From contig NZ_JALNYS010000004.1 of the NCBI RefSeq assembly GCF_023229695.1, positions 101,078 through 165,077 on the forward strand: a stretch of 64,000 nucleotides of DNA, written 5' to 3'. A program made the translations under genes and the position numbers. Positions 24,146-32,571 of this stretch are shown in pieces; position 1 is the first letter of the stretch, and the number at the start of each line of letters is the position of its first letter. This DNA comes from Sulfuricurvum sp. GTDB taxonomy: Bacteria > Campylobacterota > Campylobacteria > Campylobacterales > Sulfurimonadaceae. The notes below the pieces were generated by a model that was not told the origin of the DNA, made no database searches, and worked only from the letters and a program-made list of their open reading frames with translations.

Positions 24146-24996
24146 ACGGTATCTATTGGCTCGCTTCCTACCCAAAATCAGGCAATACCTGGACCCGCGC
24201 ATTTTTAGACAATTATCTCAACAATGGCGAGGCTCCGGTCAATATTAACACCATCAATAATGAGATTGCGTGTAACCGCAACTATTTTGACGAGTACATT
24301 GGGCTCTCCTCGTCCGATCTTGATGAGGGACAGATCAAACTGTATCAGCCTTATATGTATGAAGAGATGGTTAAAAAAAGCAGTGGTGACTTGTACATGA
24401 AGATCCATGATGCCTATATCCTTAATCGAAATAATATTCCGCTTATACCGAAAAGCGTTACCAAAGGGGTAATCTATATCCTCCGCAATCCACTTGACGT
24501 TGCCGTCTCTTACGCACAACATTCCGCATCGACTATCGATAAAGCAATCCACTCTCTTTGTGATGAAACATTTATAGCTTCTAACAGCGATAGTGATTTT
24601 AAAAAGCAGCTTCCTCAGTTGTTTTTATCCTGGTCAGGACATGTTAAGAGCTGGATGGAATCGCCTCTTCGTGTTCATCTAATGCGCTATGAGGATATGA
24701 AAGCCAACCCACACGGATCGTTTCGAGAAATGCTTAAATTTATGGGTTTCGAAATCGATGAAGATCGTCTGGAAAAAGCGGTCCGTTTTTCGAGTTTTGA
24801 TACCCTTAAACAACAGGAAAAGGAAAAAGGGTTCAAAGAAAAACCGACTAAAGCAGCATCTTTTTTCCGAAAAGGGCAAGTCGGTTCCTACCGGGAAGAA
24901 CTCACGCAAGAGCAGATCGATACCCTCGTCGAATATCACCGTGAAACAATGATAAAATACGGTTACCTAGATGAAAACAACCAACTCGTATATTAG
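24142..24996 (+). CDS. Sulfotransferase 2 (lasso tailoring)
   Basis: A 284-residue PAPS-dependent sulfotransferase: YPKSGNTW at 10-17, KIHDAY with likely catalytic His89, and RNPLDVAVS at 115-123. It is clearly paralogous to sulfotransferase 1 (shared FRKG near the C-terminus in SFFRKGxVG, which is a PAPS-binding region). Coupled to K3. Acceptor unknown; the Ser/Thr-rich core of precursor 3 or its phosphorylated end are candidates. Confidence 0.85.
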   Translation: MNGIYWLASYPKSGNTWTRAFLDNYLNNGEAPVNINTINNEIACNRNYFDEYIGLSSSDLDEGQIKLYQPYMYEEMVKKSSGDLYMKIHDAYILNRNNIPLIPKSVTKGVIYILRNPLDVAVSYAQHSASTIDKAIHSLCDETFIASNSDSDFKKQLPQLFLSWSGHVKSWMESPLRVHLMRYEDMKANPHGSFREMLKFMGFEIDEDRLEKAVRFSSFDTLKQQEKEKGFKEKPTKAASFFRKGQVGSYREELTQEQIDTLVEYHRETMIKYGYLDENNQLVY

Positions 24997-25004
24997 GAAA
25001 AAGT

Positions 25005-25286
25005 ATGACAGAAATAACCAAAAATTCGATTATTACCAAAAAAGAGGGATTTCTCTCCTCCGAGATGGATGAGGGGCTGGCGATGATGAGTATCGAAAAC
25101 AGCTCGTACTACGGGATGGATAAAATCGGCAAAAGCATCTGGGAGTCGTTTGAGACACCGACCAGTATTGAAACCGTATGCGCCACATTGTGTGGGCGCT
25201 TCGACGTCAGCGAAGAGGAGTGCTTGCGCGATGTAATCGCGTTTATGGAGACGATTTATAAAGCGGGGCTTGTCGAAATTTCGTGA
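25005..25286 (+). CDS. PqqD-like RRE protein (lasso B1), second cluster
   Basis: A 93-residue PqqD/RRE protein with MMSIENSSYYGMDKIGKSIWESFE, close to the RRE at 13489. It ends the plus-strand operon precursor 3 - cyclase - K3 - sulfotransferase - B1, with AGGAAAAAG before its ATG. Its B2 partner lies on the opposite strand at 20365, so B1 and B2 are not adjacent here. Confidence 0.87.
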   Translation: MTEITKNSIITKKEGFLSSEMDEGLAMMSIENSSYYGMDKIGKSIWESFETPTSIETVCATLCGRFDVSEEECLRDVIAFMETIYKAGLVEIS

Positions 25287-25300
25287 TCTGCCCCCTCTGA

Positions 25301-26476
25301 CTAGCGTCGTATAATCATTTTGCCGTATTTGTAGAGAAGGCGAAAGGGTCGGATCAGGTAATAGAGTGGCTGTAAATGTGTTGGAAGGTGGATCAATCGG
25401 ATATCCGGTAATGAGGGATAAAACATGACCATTAAAGCTCTAAGTTTTAATAAAAGCGAATGATGTAAGTGTATGGAAAAATATATCTCATGGTTCCGAT
25501 TTTCAATAAGATTTCGGTTATTGAAAATTTTCCAGACGCTTTGGGAGAGAATCGGTATTTTTTTATGAGACTCAATTTGAAACTGAATAGATTTAGGAAG
25601 CGGTGTAGAAAATAGAGTCTGGGAGAGGGAGAGGCCAAGCAGCAACATCGTTTTGCCTCCGACACGTTCAGCTTTACCCTCTATTGCATCCCAATCAAGA
25701 TCATTGACTTTTCGTACAAACCGGTCTACGTCCATGATCCATCGCAAGCGCATCCAGATATGTTTGGTTCCATGCATGCATAAATAGAGGAGGAGATCTT
25801 CATTCCCCATGGTTGTCATGGGGGTATTGTGCAGTGTCACCGTACGGCGTTCTTTCCAGACGTCAAGGCGGTTTATATCCCGTGAAAACCAGTCGGGAAA
25901 AAGGTTCCAATGGATCTCCGTATATACCTGATTGTGTTGATTTCTAAAACCCCAGTCACACACCCGCTTTAGAAAAGCGCTGTTTTGCGTATAAATCAAT
26001 GGGATGTCGGTGGTATACCCCTCTCGTATCAGGAGCTTCGAGATACGGGGAAAATCTTCTTTTTTGACGAAAATATCAAGATCGACGCATTGGCGAAAGT
26101 TGATCCCCCCATAAGCGGTATCTGCCAGTATCGGCCCTTTGAAAGGGAGGGAATCGATTGCATGAGTGTTTAGTAGATTAATCAAACGGACAAGTTCACC
26201 ACTCATTTTCATATTGGTGACGACGGTTTTTGTATAGCGTTTTTTGAAGCGCTCCATGATATCCGCATCGATAATATCCGAAGCAATTTCCGAAAGCTTC
26301 AAATAAACGATGGGGAGGACGCGATGATCAAGAGTCAGAGCTATAAAATCATCCCAGTTATGAATACGAAGGGCAGTATCACGAATAAATTCCTCCTCTT
26401 TATTGGTTGTTTGATTTTGACAACAATATAGTATTAAGAGTGTTTCATGAGAAAACAGGTGAGGAAGATACTGCAT
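25301..26476 (-). CDS. Nucleotidyltransferase-family protein (NTP_transf_5 type)
   Basis: A 391-residue protein with the motif PFKGPILADTAYGG then RQCVDLDIFV (residues ~115-140), where the Asp-x-Asp should bind the catalytic metals; later EIHWNLFPDWF and KHIWMRLRWIMDVDR segments are typical of this uncharacterised family. Members are often found in lasso clusters that carry kinases. It is convergent with the RRE gene 14 nt away. The role may be nucleotidylation of the phosphorylated peptide or of another substrate; this is inference. Confidence 0.75.
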   Translation of the reverse strand: MQYLPHLFSHETLLILYCCQNQTTNKEEEFIRDTALRIHNWDDFIALTLDHRVLPIVYLKLSEIASDIIDADIMERFKKRYTKTVVTNMKMSGELVRLINLLNTHAIDSLPFKGPILADTAYGGINFRQCVDLDIFVKKEDFPRISKLLIREGYTTDIPLIYTQNSAFLKRVCDWGFRNQHNQVYTEIHWNLFPDWFSRDINRLDVWKERRTVTLHNTPMTTMGNEDLLLYLCMHGTKHIWMRLRWIMDVDRFVRKVNDLDWDAIEGKAERVGGKTMLLLGLSLSQTLFSTPLPKSIQFQIESHKKIPILSQSVWKIFNNRNLIENRNHEIYFSIHLHHSLLLKLRALMVMFYPSLPDIRLIHLPTHLQPLYYLIRPFRLLYKYGKMIIRR

Positions 26477-26629
26477 TAAACGATTCCATTAGGTATTAAA
26501 ATATTTTTATTATAGTGAAGAAGAGATTCTTTTTGCCTAAAATCAATTTTCGCTTGTTTTTGGGGTTGTAGGGAGACTTGTCCCTAATGTGTGTAATACC
26601 GTCTATCTTTAACTGTACATACGCATTTT

Positions 26630-26694
26630 GTCATCCCGTACTTGATACGGGATCCATCTCTTGCATTAGATTCCGTGTCGTAGCACGGAATGAC
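26630..26694. repeat. Small palindromic intergenic repeat (GTCAT...ATGAC type)
   Basis: GTCATCCCG at one end and CGGAATGAC at the other enclose two hairpins, CCCGT-ACTTGAT-ACGGG and ATTCCGTG-TCGTAG-CACGGAAT. A related unit is at 41558-41630. This type of dispersed palindrome is common in many genomes. It occupies most of the structured part of the 336-nt gap 26477-26812; the rest is AT-rich with the antitoxin promoter. Confidence 0.75.
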
Positions 26695-26763
26695 GAGAGT
26701 ATGCCTAGTTAATAAAGTTTGGTATAACATCAGTAAATAGAAATAAAATATTGTAAAAATTAT

Positions 26764-26793
26764 TTGACTTGTGCATCCCAAATGGGATATAAT
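26764..26793 (+). promoter_or_regulatory. Antitoxin promoter with overlapping dyad
   Basis: TTGACT (26764-26769) and TATAAT (26788-26793) are 18 nt apart. The dyad ATCCCA-AA-TGGGAT (26775-26788) fills the spacer and touches the -10, as expected for an autorepressing RelB-type operator. Confidence 0.65.
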
Positions 26794-26812
26794 TGTTCAA
26801 AAAGGAGCCGTT

Positions 26813-27073
26813 ATGCCAAAGATGCAAACCACCATACGCCTCGAAGAAGAGGATTACAAGCAAGCCCGTGAGATATTGGAGTTTGTCGGTATGAGCTATG
26901 CGCAGGCAATCAATATATTTAACCGTATGGTCGTCCTCAACCACGGTCTCCCTTTTGATGCCAAAATCCCGAACAAAAAGACGCTTGCCGCGATGAAGGA
27001 AGCCAAAGAGCTCAAAGGTGAATTCACGACTCTCGATGCGCTAAAGAGCGAACGTGCAGCTGTTTCGAACTAA
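26813..27073 (+). CDS. RelB/DinJ-family antitoxin, orphan
   Basis: An 86-residue protein. The N-terminal ribbon-helix-helix (MQTTIRLEEEDYKQAREILEFVGMSYAQAINIFNRMV) is the DinJ/RelB type and a charged C-terminus would bind a toxin. I start at the ATG after AAAGGAG; an upstream frame extension would pass through the promoter. No RelE/YafQ-like toxin follows: the next gene is tex, 95 nt on, so the antitoxin appears solitary or works with a toxin elsewhere. Confidence 0.8.
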   Translation: MPKMQTTIRLEEEDYKQAREILEFVGMSYAQAINIFNRMVVLNHGLPFDAKIPNKKTLAAMKEAKELKGEFTTLDALKSERAAVSN

Positions 27074-27168
27074 AACCTTTCAAAAGATGTTTTAAGTTAA
27101 CACGTATCGGGTCACATTCACAACTATTTAACTAATCCCCTCTGATTTAAAACTATTTTAGGAACCTT

Positions 27169-29283
27169 ATGACCCCACTTATCGAACTTCTCACCCAAAA
27201 GACCGGACTATCGTCCAAAAATGTCGCCAGTATCCTGCGCCTCCTCGAAGAAGGGTCGACGATCCCCTTTATCGCCCGCTATCGCAAAGAGATGACAGGG
27301 GGGGCTACCGATGAGCAGCTGAGAGAATTTGACACCGTGTACGGCTACTCCAAAAAGCTGTTGGAGCGTAAAGAGGAGATCGCGCGTTTGATCGGCGAGC
27401 GGGGGCATATGACCTCCCAACTGCAAAGCCTCATCGATGCGGCGCAGAGCCTTCAGGTACTCGAAGACATCTACCGTCCGTTCAAGGAGAAAAAAAATAC
27501 CCGTGCGAGCGCGGCAATCGCGGCAGGATTGGAGCCACTGGCCGATATCTTGCAGAGTGCGAGATTGGAGAGCGGCGAGTTTAGACGCAAAGCGGCCGAG
27601 TTCGTCAAAGGATCGGTTGCCACAGCCGATGCGGCGATCAAGGGGGCTCAGGACATTGTCGCGGAACGCTACAGTGATGATGCGAAAGAGCGGGAACACT
27701 GGCGTCGTCAGCTTTTTGAATACTCTTCGTTTGAGATCAAGGGGGGCAAAGGGCTCAAAGAGGAGGGGTTGTATGCGAAGCTCGCGGGCAAAGCGGAGCG
27801 GATCTCCTCCATCCCCTCTCACCGTTACCTCGCGATGATGCGCGGGGTGGCCGAAAAAGAGCTGAGCGTTAAAATCGGCGTGGAGATGGAACGGGTCGAA
27901 ACGGCGATCAAGCGGTTTCGGATTCCGCAGCACGCTTCAAGCAGCCGCGAACTTCTCCTCGAAGCGTATCTCGACGGGTTCAAGCGGCTGCTGTTCCCCT
28001 CATTGGAGCGGGAGATTCATGCGGCGATCAAAGAGCGCTCCGACGCTCAGGCGATTGCGACGTTCGGGAAAAACCTCACCCAGCTGTTGGGTTCTCCACC
28101 CGTGACCAAGCGGGTGATTTTGGGGGCCGATCCGGCGTACCGTACCGGATGCAAACTTGCCGTCGTCGACGAACACGGCACCTATCTGACCCATGCGGTG
28201 ATCTATCCGACCCCGCCGCAAAGCGATTATGCCGCATCGGCAAAAGTGGTTAAAGAGTTCGCTTCGCGCTACGCCATCACCGCCGTCGCGATCGGCAACG
28301 GCACCGCGTCGCGCGAGACGCAGGAGTTTTTTGCCCGCGTTAATAAAGAAGAGGGGCTGAATCTCGCCTACACCGTCGTCTCCGAAGCGGGGGCATCGGT
28401 CTATTCGGCCTCGAAAATCGCGCAGGAGGAGTATCCGAGTCTCGATGTGACGATACGCGGCGCCATCTCGATCGCTCAGCGTCTGCGTGATCCGATGGCG
28501 GCATTGGTGAAGATCGACCCCAAATCGCTGGGGATCGGGCAGTATCAGCACGACGTCGATCAAAAGCTCCTCGAAAAACAGCTGGGTGCGGTGACGGAAG
28601 ATCTGGTCAACCGGATCGGGGTCGATCCTAACAGCGCGTCGGTATCGCTTCTCTCCTATGTCGCCGGGGTAGGGGCGAAGCTGGCGAAGGCGATGATCGA
28701 ATATCGTGAAAGCAACGGCGCGTTCAAAAGCAAAAGCGAGCTGCTCAAAGTCAAAGGGCTGGGGGCCAAAGCGTACGAGCAGTGCGCCGGATTTTTTCGG
28801 ATACGCGAGGGCAAAAATATCCTCGATAATACGGGGGTGCACCCCGAAAGCTACGGCGCGGCGCAGGAACTTCTCAAACGCTACGAGGTAGGGACGCTCA
28901 CTAAAGATCAGATTCCCGCTATCGCTCAGGAACTGGGGATCGGGGAGATAACACTGGCCGATATCATCACCGAGCTCAAAAAACCGGGATTTGACCCCCG
29001 TGAGAGCCTCCCGCCGATCATGTTCCGCGCAGGTCTCACCGATATCAAAGAGCTCCGTGAGGGCTCCATCGTCTCGGGAGTCGTCCGCAACATCGCCGAT
29101 TTCGGGGCATTTGTCGATATCGGCCTCAAAAACGACGGGCTGATCCATATCTCGCAGATGTCGGAGAGACGGATATCCCACCCGCTGGAGGTGCTGAGCG
29201 TCAATCAGCAGCTCAGCCGTATCCGCGTTGTCGAAGTGGATGTTCAAAAAGGGAAAGTGGGATTGAGCTTGCGGGATGTGTAG
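27169..29283 (+). CDS. tex: Tex, RNA-binding transcription accessory protein
   Basis: A 704-residue Tex protein: N-terminal helical region (1-300), YqgF-like RNase H fold (~310-440, ILGADPAYRTGCKLAVVDE), helix-hairpin-helix region (~490-560, LLSYVAGVGAKLAKAMIEYRE) and C-terminal S1 domain (~625-700, GSIVSGVVRNIADFGAFVDIG). Full length for the family. It binds nucleic acid and affects transcription; housekeeping. It separates the lasso locus from the siroheme genes. Confidence 0.95.
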   Translation: MTPLIELLTQKTGLSSKNVASILRLLEEGSTIPFIARYRKEMTGGATDEQLREFDTVYGYSKKLLERKEEIARLIGERGHMTSQLQSLIDAAQSLQVLEDIYRPFKEKKNTRASAAIAAGLEPLADILQSARLESGEFRRKAAEFVKGSVATADAAIKGAQDIVAERYSDDAKEREHWRRQLFEYSSFEIKGGKGLKEEGLYAKLAGKAERISSIPSHRYLAMMRGVAEKELSVKIGVEMERVETAIKRFRIPQHASSSRELLLEAYLDGFKRLLFPSLEREIHAAIKERSDAQAIATFGKNLTQLLGSPPVTKRVILGADPAYRTGCKLAVVDEHGTYLTHAVIYPTPPQSDYAASAKVVKEFASRYAITAVAIGNGTASRETQEFFARVNKEEGLNLAYTVVSEAGASVYSASKIAQEEYPSLDVTIRGAISIAQRLRDPMAALVKIDPKSLGIGQYQHDVDQKLLEKQLGAVTEDLVNRIGVDPNSASVSLLSYVAGVGAKLAKAMIEYRESNGAFKSKSELLKVKGLGAKAYEQCAGFFRIREGKNILDNTGVHPESYGAAQELLKRYEVGTLTKDQIPAIAQELGIGEITLADIITELKKPGFDPRESLPPIMFRAGLTDIKELREGSIVSGVVRNIADFGAFVDIGLKNDGLIHISQMSERRISHPLEVLSVNQQLSRIRVVEVDVQKGKVGLSLRDV

Positions 29284-29328
29284 ATTATCAGGAAATTTTT
29301 ACTATGATCCGAAGTATAAAGGATAGCG

Positions 29329-30063
29329 ATGAGCGGAAAAGTTTTTCTAACGGGGGCCGGGCCGGGCGATCCGGATCTATTGACGGTGAAGGCGCTGCGC
29401 CTTATCCGAGAGGCGGACGTTATCTTATACGACCGATTGGTGAATGAGACCATTTTAAACGAGGCGAAAGCCGGGGTGACCCTTGTGTATGTCGGAAAAG
29501 AGGACGGGCACCATACGATTCCCCAAGAAAAGATCAATGCCCTTTTGTATGAACATGCCCAAAACCATTCGACGGTTGTACGGCTGAAGGGGGGAGATCC
29601 TCTCATCTTCGGCAGAGGGGGGGAAGAGGCCCTTTATCTGGCGGAGAGGGGGATTGCGTTTGAATTTGTCCCCGGTATCAGTTCGGCGATAGCCGTCCCG
29701 ACCTATGCCGGTATTCCGGTGACGCAGCGGGGGATCAATACTTCTTTTCGTGTCTTAACAGGGCACCATGCGAAACAAAATCCGGAAACGGTATTTGATC
29801 CGGGGATACTGCGTGAAAATGAGACGCTGGTCATTTTAATGGGGGTCAAAGGGATCGGGCCGATCGTGGAGGCGCTGATTCGGAACGGAGTTGACTTGAG
29901 CGTCCCGTGCGCCGTTATCGAAAACGGGACGATGCCGGAGCAAAAATGTACCGTTGCCACTGTCGGAACGATTGTTGAAGCTTCAAAGGGGGCCGGTTCG
30001 CCGGCGATTATCGTTGTCGGCCAGACAGTCGGGCTTAGCGAACAGCTGAAGTGGTTTGTTTAA
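29329..30063 (+). CDS. cobA: Uroporphyrinogen-III C-methyltransferase
   Basis: A 244-residue SAM-dependent methyltransferase with the SUMT start GKVFLTGAGPGDPDLLTVKALRLI, the VVRLKGGDPLIFGRGGEE motif and FEFVPGISSAIAVPTYAGIPVTQRG. It makes precorrin-2 for siroheme, the NirA cofactor. It overlaps or abuts the next gene, which does the remaining siroheme steps, and so supports nitrate assimilation. Confidence 0.93.
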   Translation: MSGKVFLTGAGPGDPDLLTVKALRLIREADVILYDRLVNETILNEAKAGVTLVYVGKEDGHHTIPQEKINALLYEHAQNHSTVVRLKGGDPLIFGRGGEEALYLAERGIAFEFVPGISSAIAVPTYAGIPVTQRGINTSFRVLTGHHAKQNPETVFDPGILRENETLVILMGVKGIGPIVEALIRNGVDLSVPCAVIENGTMPEQKCTVATVGTIVEASKGAGSPAIIVVGQTVGLSEQLKWFV

Positions 30064-30064
30064 C

Positions 30065-30682
30065 ATGGCTGACTCTCACTATCTTCCCGTGATGCTCGAT
30101 TTGAGAAAGAAAAAAATACTTCTCGTCGGCGGGGGAGAAATTGCGTGTGAAAAACTGAGCCGCCTTGTCGATTGTACGGATGATATTACGATTGTGGCAA
30201 CCGAATGTTCGCCGAAGATGGAAGAGTATATCCGCGCGAACGGATTCAGTGCATATCGCAGAGTATTTGAAGAGTCCGATCTTGAGGGTATGGATATCGT
30301 TATAGCCGCCGTCGATTCGCTGCAATTGCAGGCGGAGATTTTTGAGAAAGCCAGTCAACGGAAGATCTTATGCAACGCCGTTGATCTCCCCTCCTATTGC
30401 CACTTTATTTTTCCCTCTATCATCCGTCGTGACGACTTGGTGATCGCCATCTCGACATCGGGTGCCTCTCCTGCTATTGCAAAACACATGAAACGGTTTA
30501 TAGACAACCTTATTCCAAGCGATATCGGATCGTTTCTGACGATGATGCGCGAAAGGCGAAAAGAGCTTCCGAAGGGAAAAGAGCGGATGCGCTATCTCGA
30601 TCAATTGGCATCGGAATATATGAGCGGGGCTGCTCAGTGTGCCCTGCAGCGGCTCAGGGAAGTTTTTTCCAAATCGCCATAG
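30065..30682 (+). CDS. Precorrin-2 dehydrogenase / sirohydrochlorin ferrochelatase (siroheme synthase N-domain)
   Basis: A ~205-residue Met8/CysG N-terminal-type protein: YLPVMLDLRKKKILLVGGGEIACEKLSRL is the NAD-binding start and VDLPSYCHFIFPSIIRRDDLVIAISTSGASPAIAKHMK the conserved second part. The start is the ATG just after the cobA stop; an in-frame TTG at 30056 would overlap cobA. It oxidises precorrin-2 and may insert iron. The methyltransferase part, fused in E. coli CysG, is the separate gene upstream. Confidence 0.9.
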   Translation: MADSHYLPVMLDLRKKKILLVGGGEIACEKLSRLVDCTDDITIVATECSPKMEEYIRANGFSAYRRVFEESDLEGMDIVIAAVDSLQLQAEIFEKASQRKILCNAVDLPSYCHFIFPSIIRRDDLVIAISTSGASPAIAKHMKRFIDNLIPSDIGSFLTMMRERRKELPKGKERMRYLDQLASEYMSGAAQCALQRLREVFSKSP

Positions 30683-30715
30683 TCCGTTTGTGCATGCACA
30701 ACTTTGATTATCGTA

Positions 30716-32356
30716 CTATTTTGAGACATACAGGACAAAGGTCCCCGCTTCCAGCGCCAATAGGATAAAAAAACCGATTTTGTAAAAAGTGAGGGGGGAG
30801 CGTTCGATGAGCGGGGTCTCTTTGGAGAAAAAAGGTTTCACCTTTTCGGGAGCTTTAAGCTCATAGAAAAATTCCGAATAGTGGCGATACCGTTCGTTTG
30901 GATCGATTGCGATGGCGCGCAGGATAACAGAGTCAAGCCATAACGGAATGTTGCTGTTAAGGCGGGCAGGGCGTTTTGCGGTTTTAAACGTCGGGGTCTG
31001 AAACGGTTCGATCTCGCCATAGGGGAGCTTTCCGCTCAGCGCCCAATAGAGGGTCACCCCGATCGAAAAAATTTCGGTCGATTCGTTGATCACACCTCCC
31101 GTGAAACGTTCGGGTGCGAGATAGCTTGGGGTTCCGGCACGGGAGTTCGTCGAAAAGATTTCGACAATCGAGCCGAAATCGACCATTTTAAAATCGACTC
31201 CCGCTTCCCCCTCCTTTTTCGTGACGATAATATTTTCGGGTTTGATATCGCCGTGTACGAGACCCAGATGGAGTAGGTGGGCCTCGGCGCGGTGGAGAAA
31301 TTTCCCCAATGCGATGGCACTGTCGACCGAAATAGGGCGGTTTTTGAGGTATTCGGTGAGATTGACCCCCTCGATCAGTTCCATCAGATAGTAGCGCATA
31401 CTCCGATTTTCCGGAACCCAGGCGTGACCGAACGCTTTGTGGGTGATCTGTTTGACCGTCCATGCTTCGCGTACAAACGCATCGAGAGATTGTTCGTCAT
31501 TAGCCTCCATCGGAAATTTCATGACGTAGAACCGGTTTTCTTTGGAGACTTTCCAGATGCGGCGATGCTCCATCATCGGGGCGATCAGCATATAACCGTC
31601 GATAACCTCCCCTTCCAGCAGCGATTCGGGGATCGGAAGGGAGATATTTTTCATTCCATAAAGGGGATCGAGACTTTCGATACGAAAGATCTGCAAGCTG
31701 ATATCATCACGATCTTCAGGGCAGGCATTTGAGGCCGCATGGTTGACAATCATCGTTGCACCGAGCCCTTTTATTACGAGGTCGCTGAAGGAAGGATCGT
31801 CAATCAGATTGGTGAGACCGTCGCTGCACAAAATCAGAGTCTCCCCGACGGCTATCGGCGTTGAGACAATAGAGCAATCGACGTTTTCAGAGAGTCCGCA
31901 TGCTTGGATAAGGACATGGGACATATAGGCATCGTCCATTGTATGATCGGTACTGAGACGCTCAAAGCTACCGTCGCGTCGTAGGAGATAGATTCTAGAA
32001 TCCCCAAGATTGAGAGTGTAGAGGGTCTCCCCCTCGATTACGGCGAGGCAAAGCGTCGTCAGAAGCTCAATCTCACCGTATTGCGCCATCGACTCTTTGA
32101 ACAGCAGGCTGTTAATATGGCGGGTAAAAACTTCCATCGTTTTGGGGATATCCCACGCTTTGGGACGCGTTTTAAACTGATCGGTAAAAAATTTGACGCA
32201 CTGGCGTGCCGCAGTACCGCCTCGGCGGGCACTTCCGACCCCGTCACACAAAACGCTTACCAAAACGGCGTTATCGATGATCAAGTGGGCACACGCATCG
32301 TCTCCCGTCGAGCCCGGTTTCGGGAGGATACATTCAGACGATTGGAGTTGCAGCAT
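30716..32356 (-). CDS. Bifunctional PP2C phosphatase / Ser-Thr protein kinase, membrane-tethered
   Basis: A 546-residue fusion. Residues 1-230 are a PP2C phosphatase (DD at 19-20, DGVGS 38-42, CSDG 177-180, DD at 217-218). Residues ~245-515 are a protein kinase with VMK (Lys280), Glu298, HGDIKPEN (368-375), DFG (393-395) and APE near 415. A hydrophobic anchor closes the protein (~520-543). Genes of this architecture stand next to nitrate transporter and nitrite reductase genes in other proteobacteria (for example the Pseudomonas nirB-nasA region), and here narK lies just upstream on the same strand. A regulatory role in nitrate uptake is inferred. Confidence 0.88.
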   Translation of the reverse strand: MLQLQSSECILPKPGSTGDDACAHLIIDNAVLVSVLCDGVGSARRGGTAARQCVKFFTDQFKTRPKAWDIPKTMEVFTRHINSLLFKESMAQYGEIELLTTLCLAVIEGETLYTLNLGDSRIYLLRRDGSFERLSTDHTMDDAYMSHVLIQACGLSENVDCSIVSTPIAVGETLILCSDGLTNLIDDPSFSDLVIKGLGATMIVNHAASNACPEDRDDISLQIFRIESLDPLYGMKNISLPIPESLLEGEVIDGYMLIAPMMEHRRIWKVSKENRFYVMKFPMEANDEQSLDAFVREAWTVKQITHKAFGHAWVPENRSMRYYLMELIEGVNLTEYLKNRPISVDSAIALGKFLHRAEAHLLHLGLVHGDIKPENIIVTKKEGEAGVDFKMVDFGSIVEIFSTNSRAGTPSYLAPERFTGGVINESTEIFSIGVTLYWALSGKLPYGEIEPFQTPTFKTAKRPARLNSNIPLWLDSVILRAIAIDPNERYRHYSEFFYELKAPEKVKPFFSKETPLIERSPLTFYKIGFFILLALEAGTFVLYVSK

Positions 32357-32384
32357 GGATAAAACCTTACGGTAAATTTAGTAT

Positions 32385-32528
32385 CTGACCTTACGCACCT
32401 TGCCTTAAGGGGTACTTCAAGGAGAGTTAATCTCCCGTATCCGAAAGATACGGGTAGCTTTAGGGGGGTGCAGGGGACATCTGTCCCTGCCACTTTCCGG
32501 GCTATGAGCGGAAAGTGCGTAACATCAG
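32385..32528 (-). repeat. TIR repeat family, copy R1
   Basis: Starts CTGACCTTACGCAC and ends GTGCGTAACATCAG, terminal inverted repeats. Inside are the hairpins CCCGTATC-CGAAA-GATACGGG, GCAGGGGACA-TCTGTCCCTGC and a CTTTCCG...CGGAAAG pair. It lies between narK and the kinase gene, both on the minus strand, so it is transcribed through and may act as an attenuator. Confidence 0.8.
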
Positions 32529-32571
32529 TTAGTATTTGTCCTCCGTTCGCGGTGAGCTTCTCGAACGAGGA

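Noticed and set aside
26771..26812. Earlier start for the antitoxin
   Set aside because: It would translate through the -10 box; the ATG at 26813 has AAAGGAG in front.
28000..29247. 415-codon open frame opposite tex
   Set aside because: Long but entirely antisense to a well-conserved GC-rich gene; protein is Arg/Asp/His-rich without motif.
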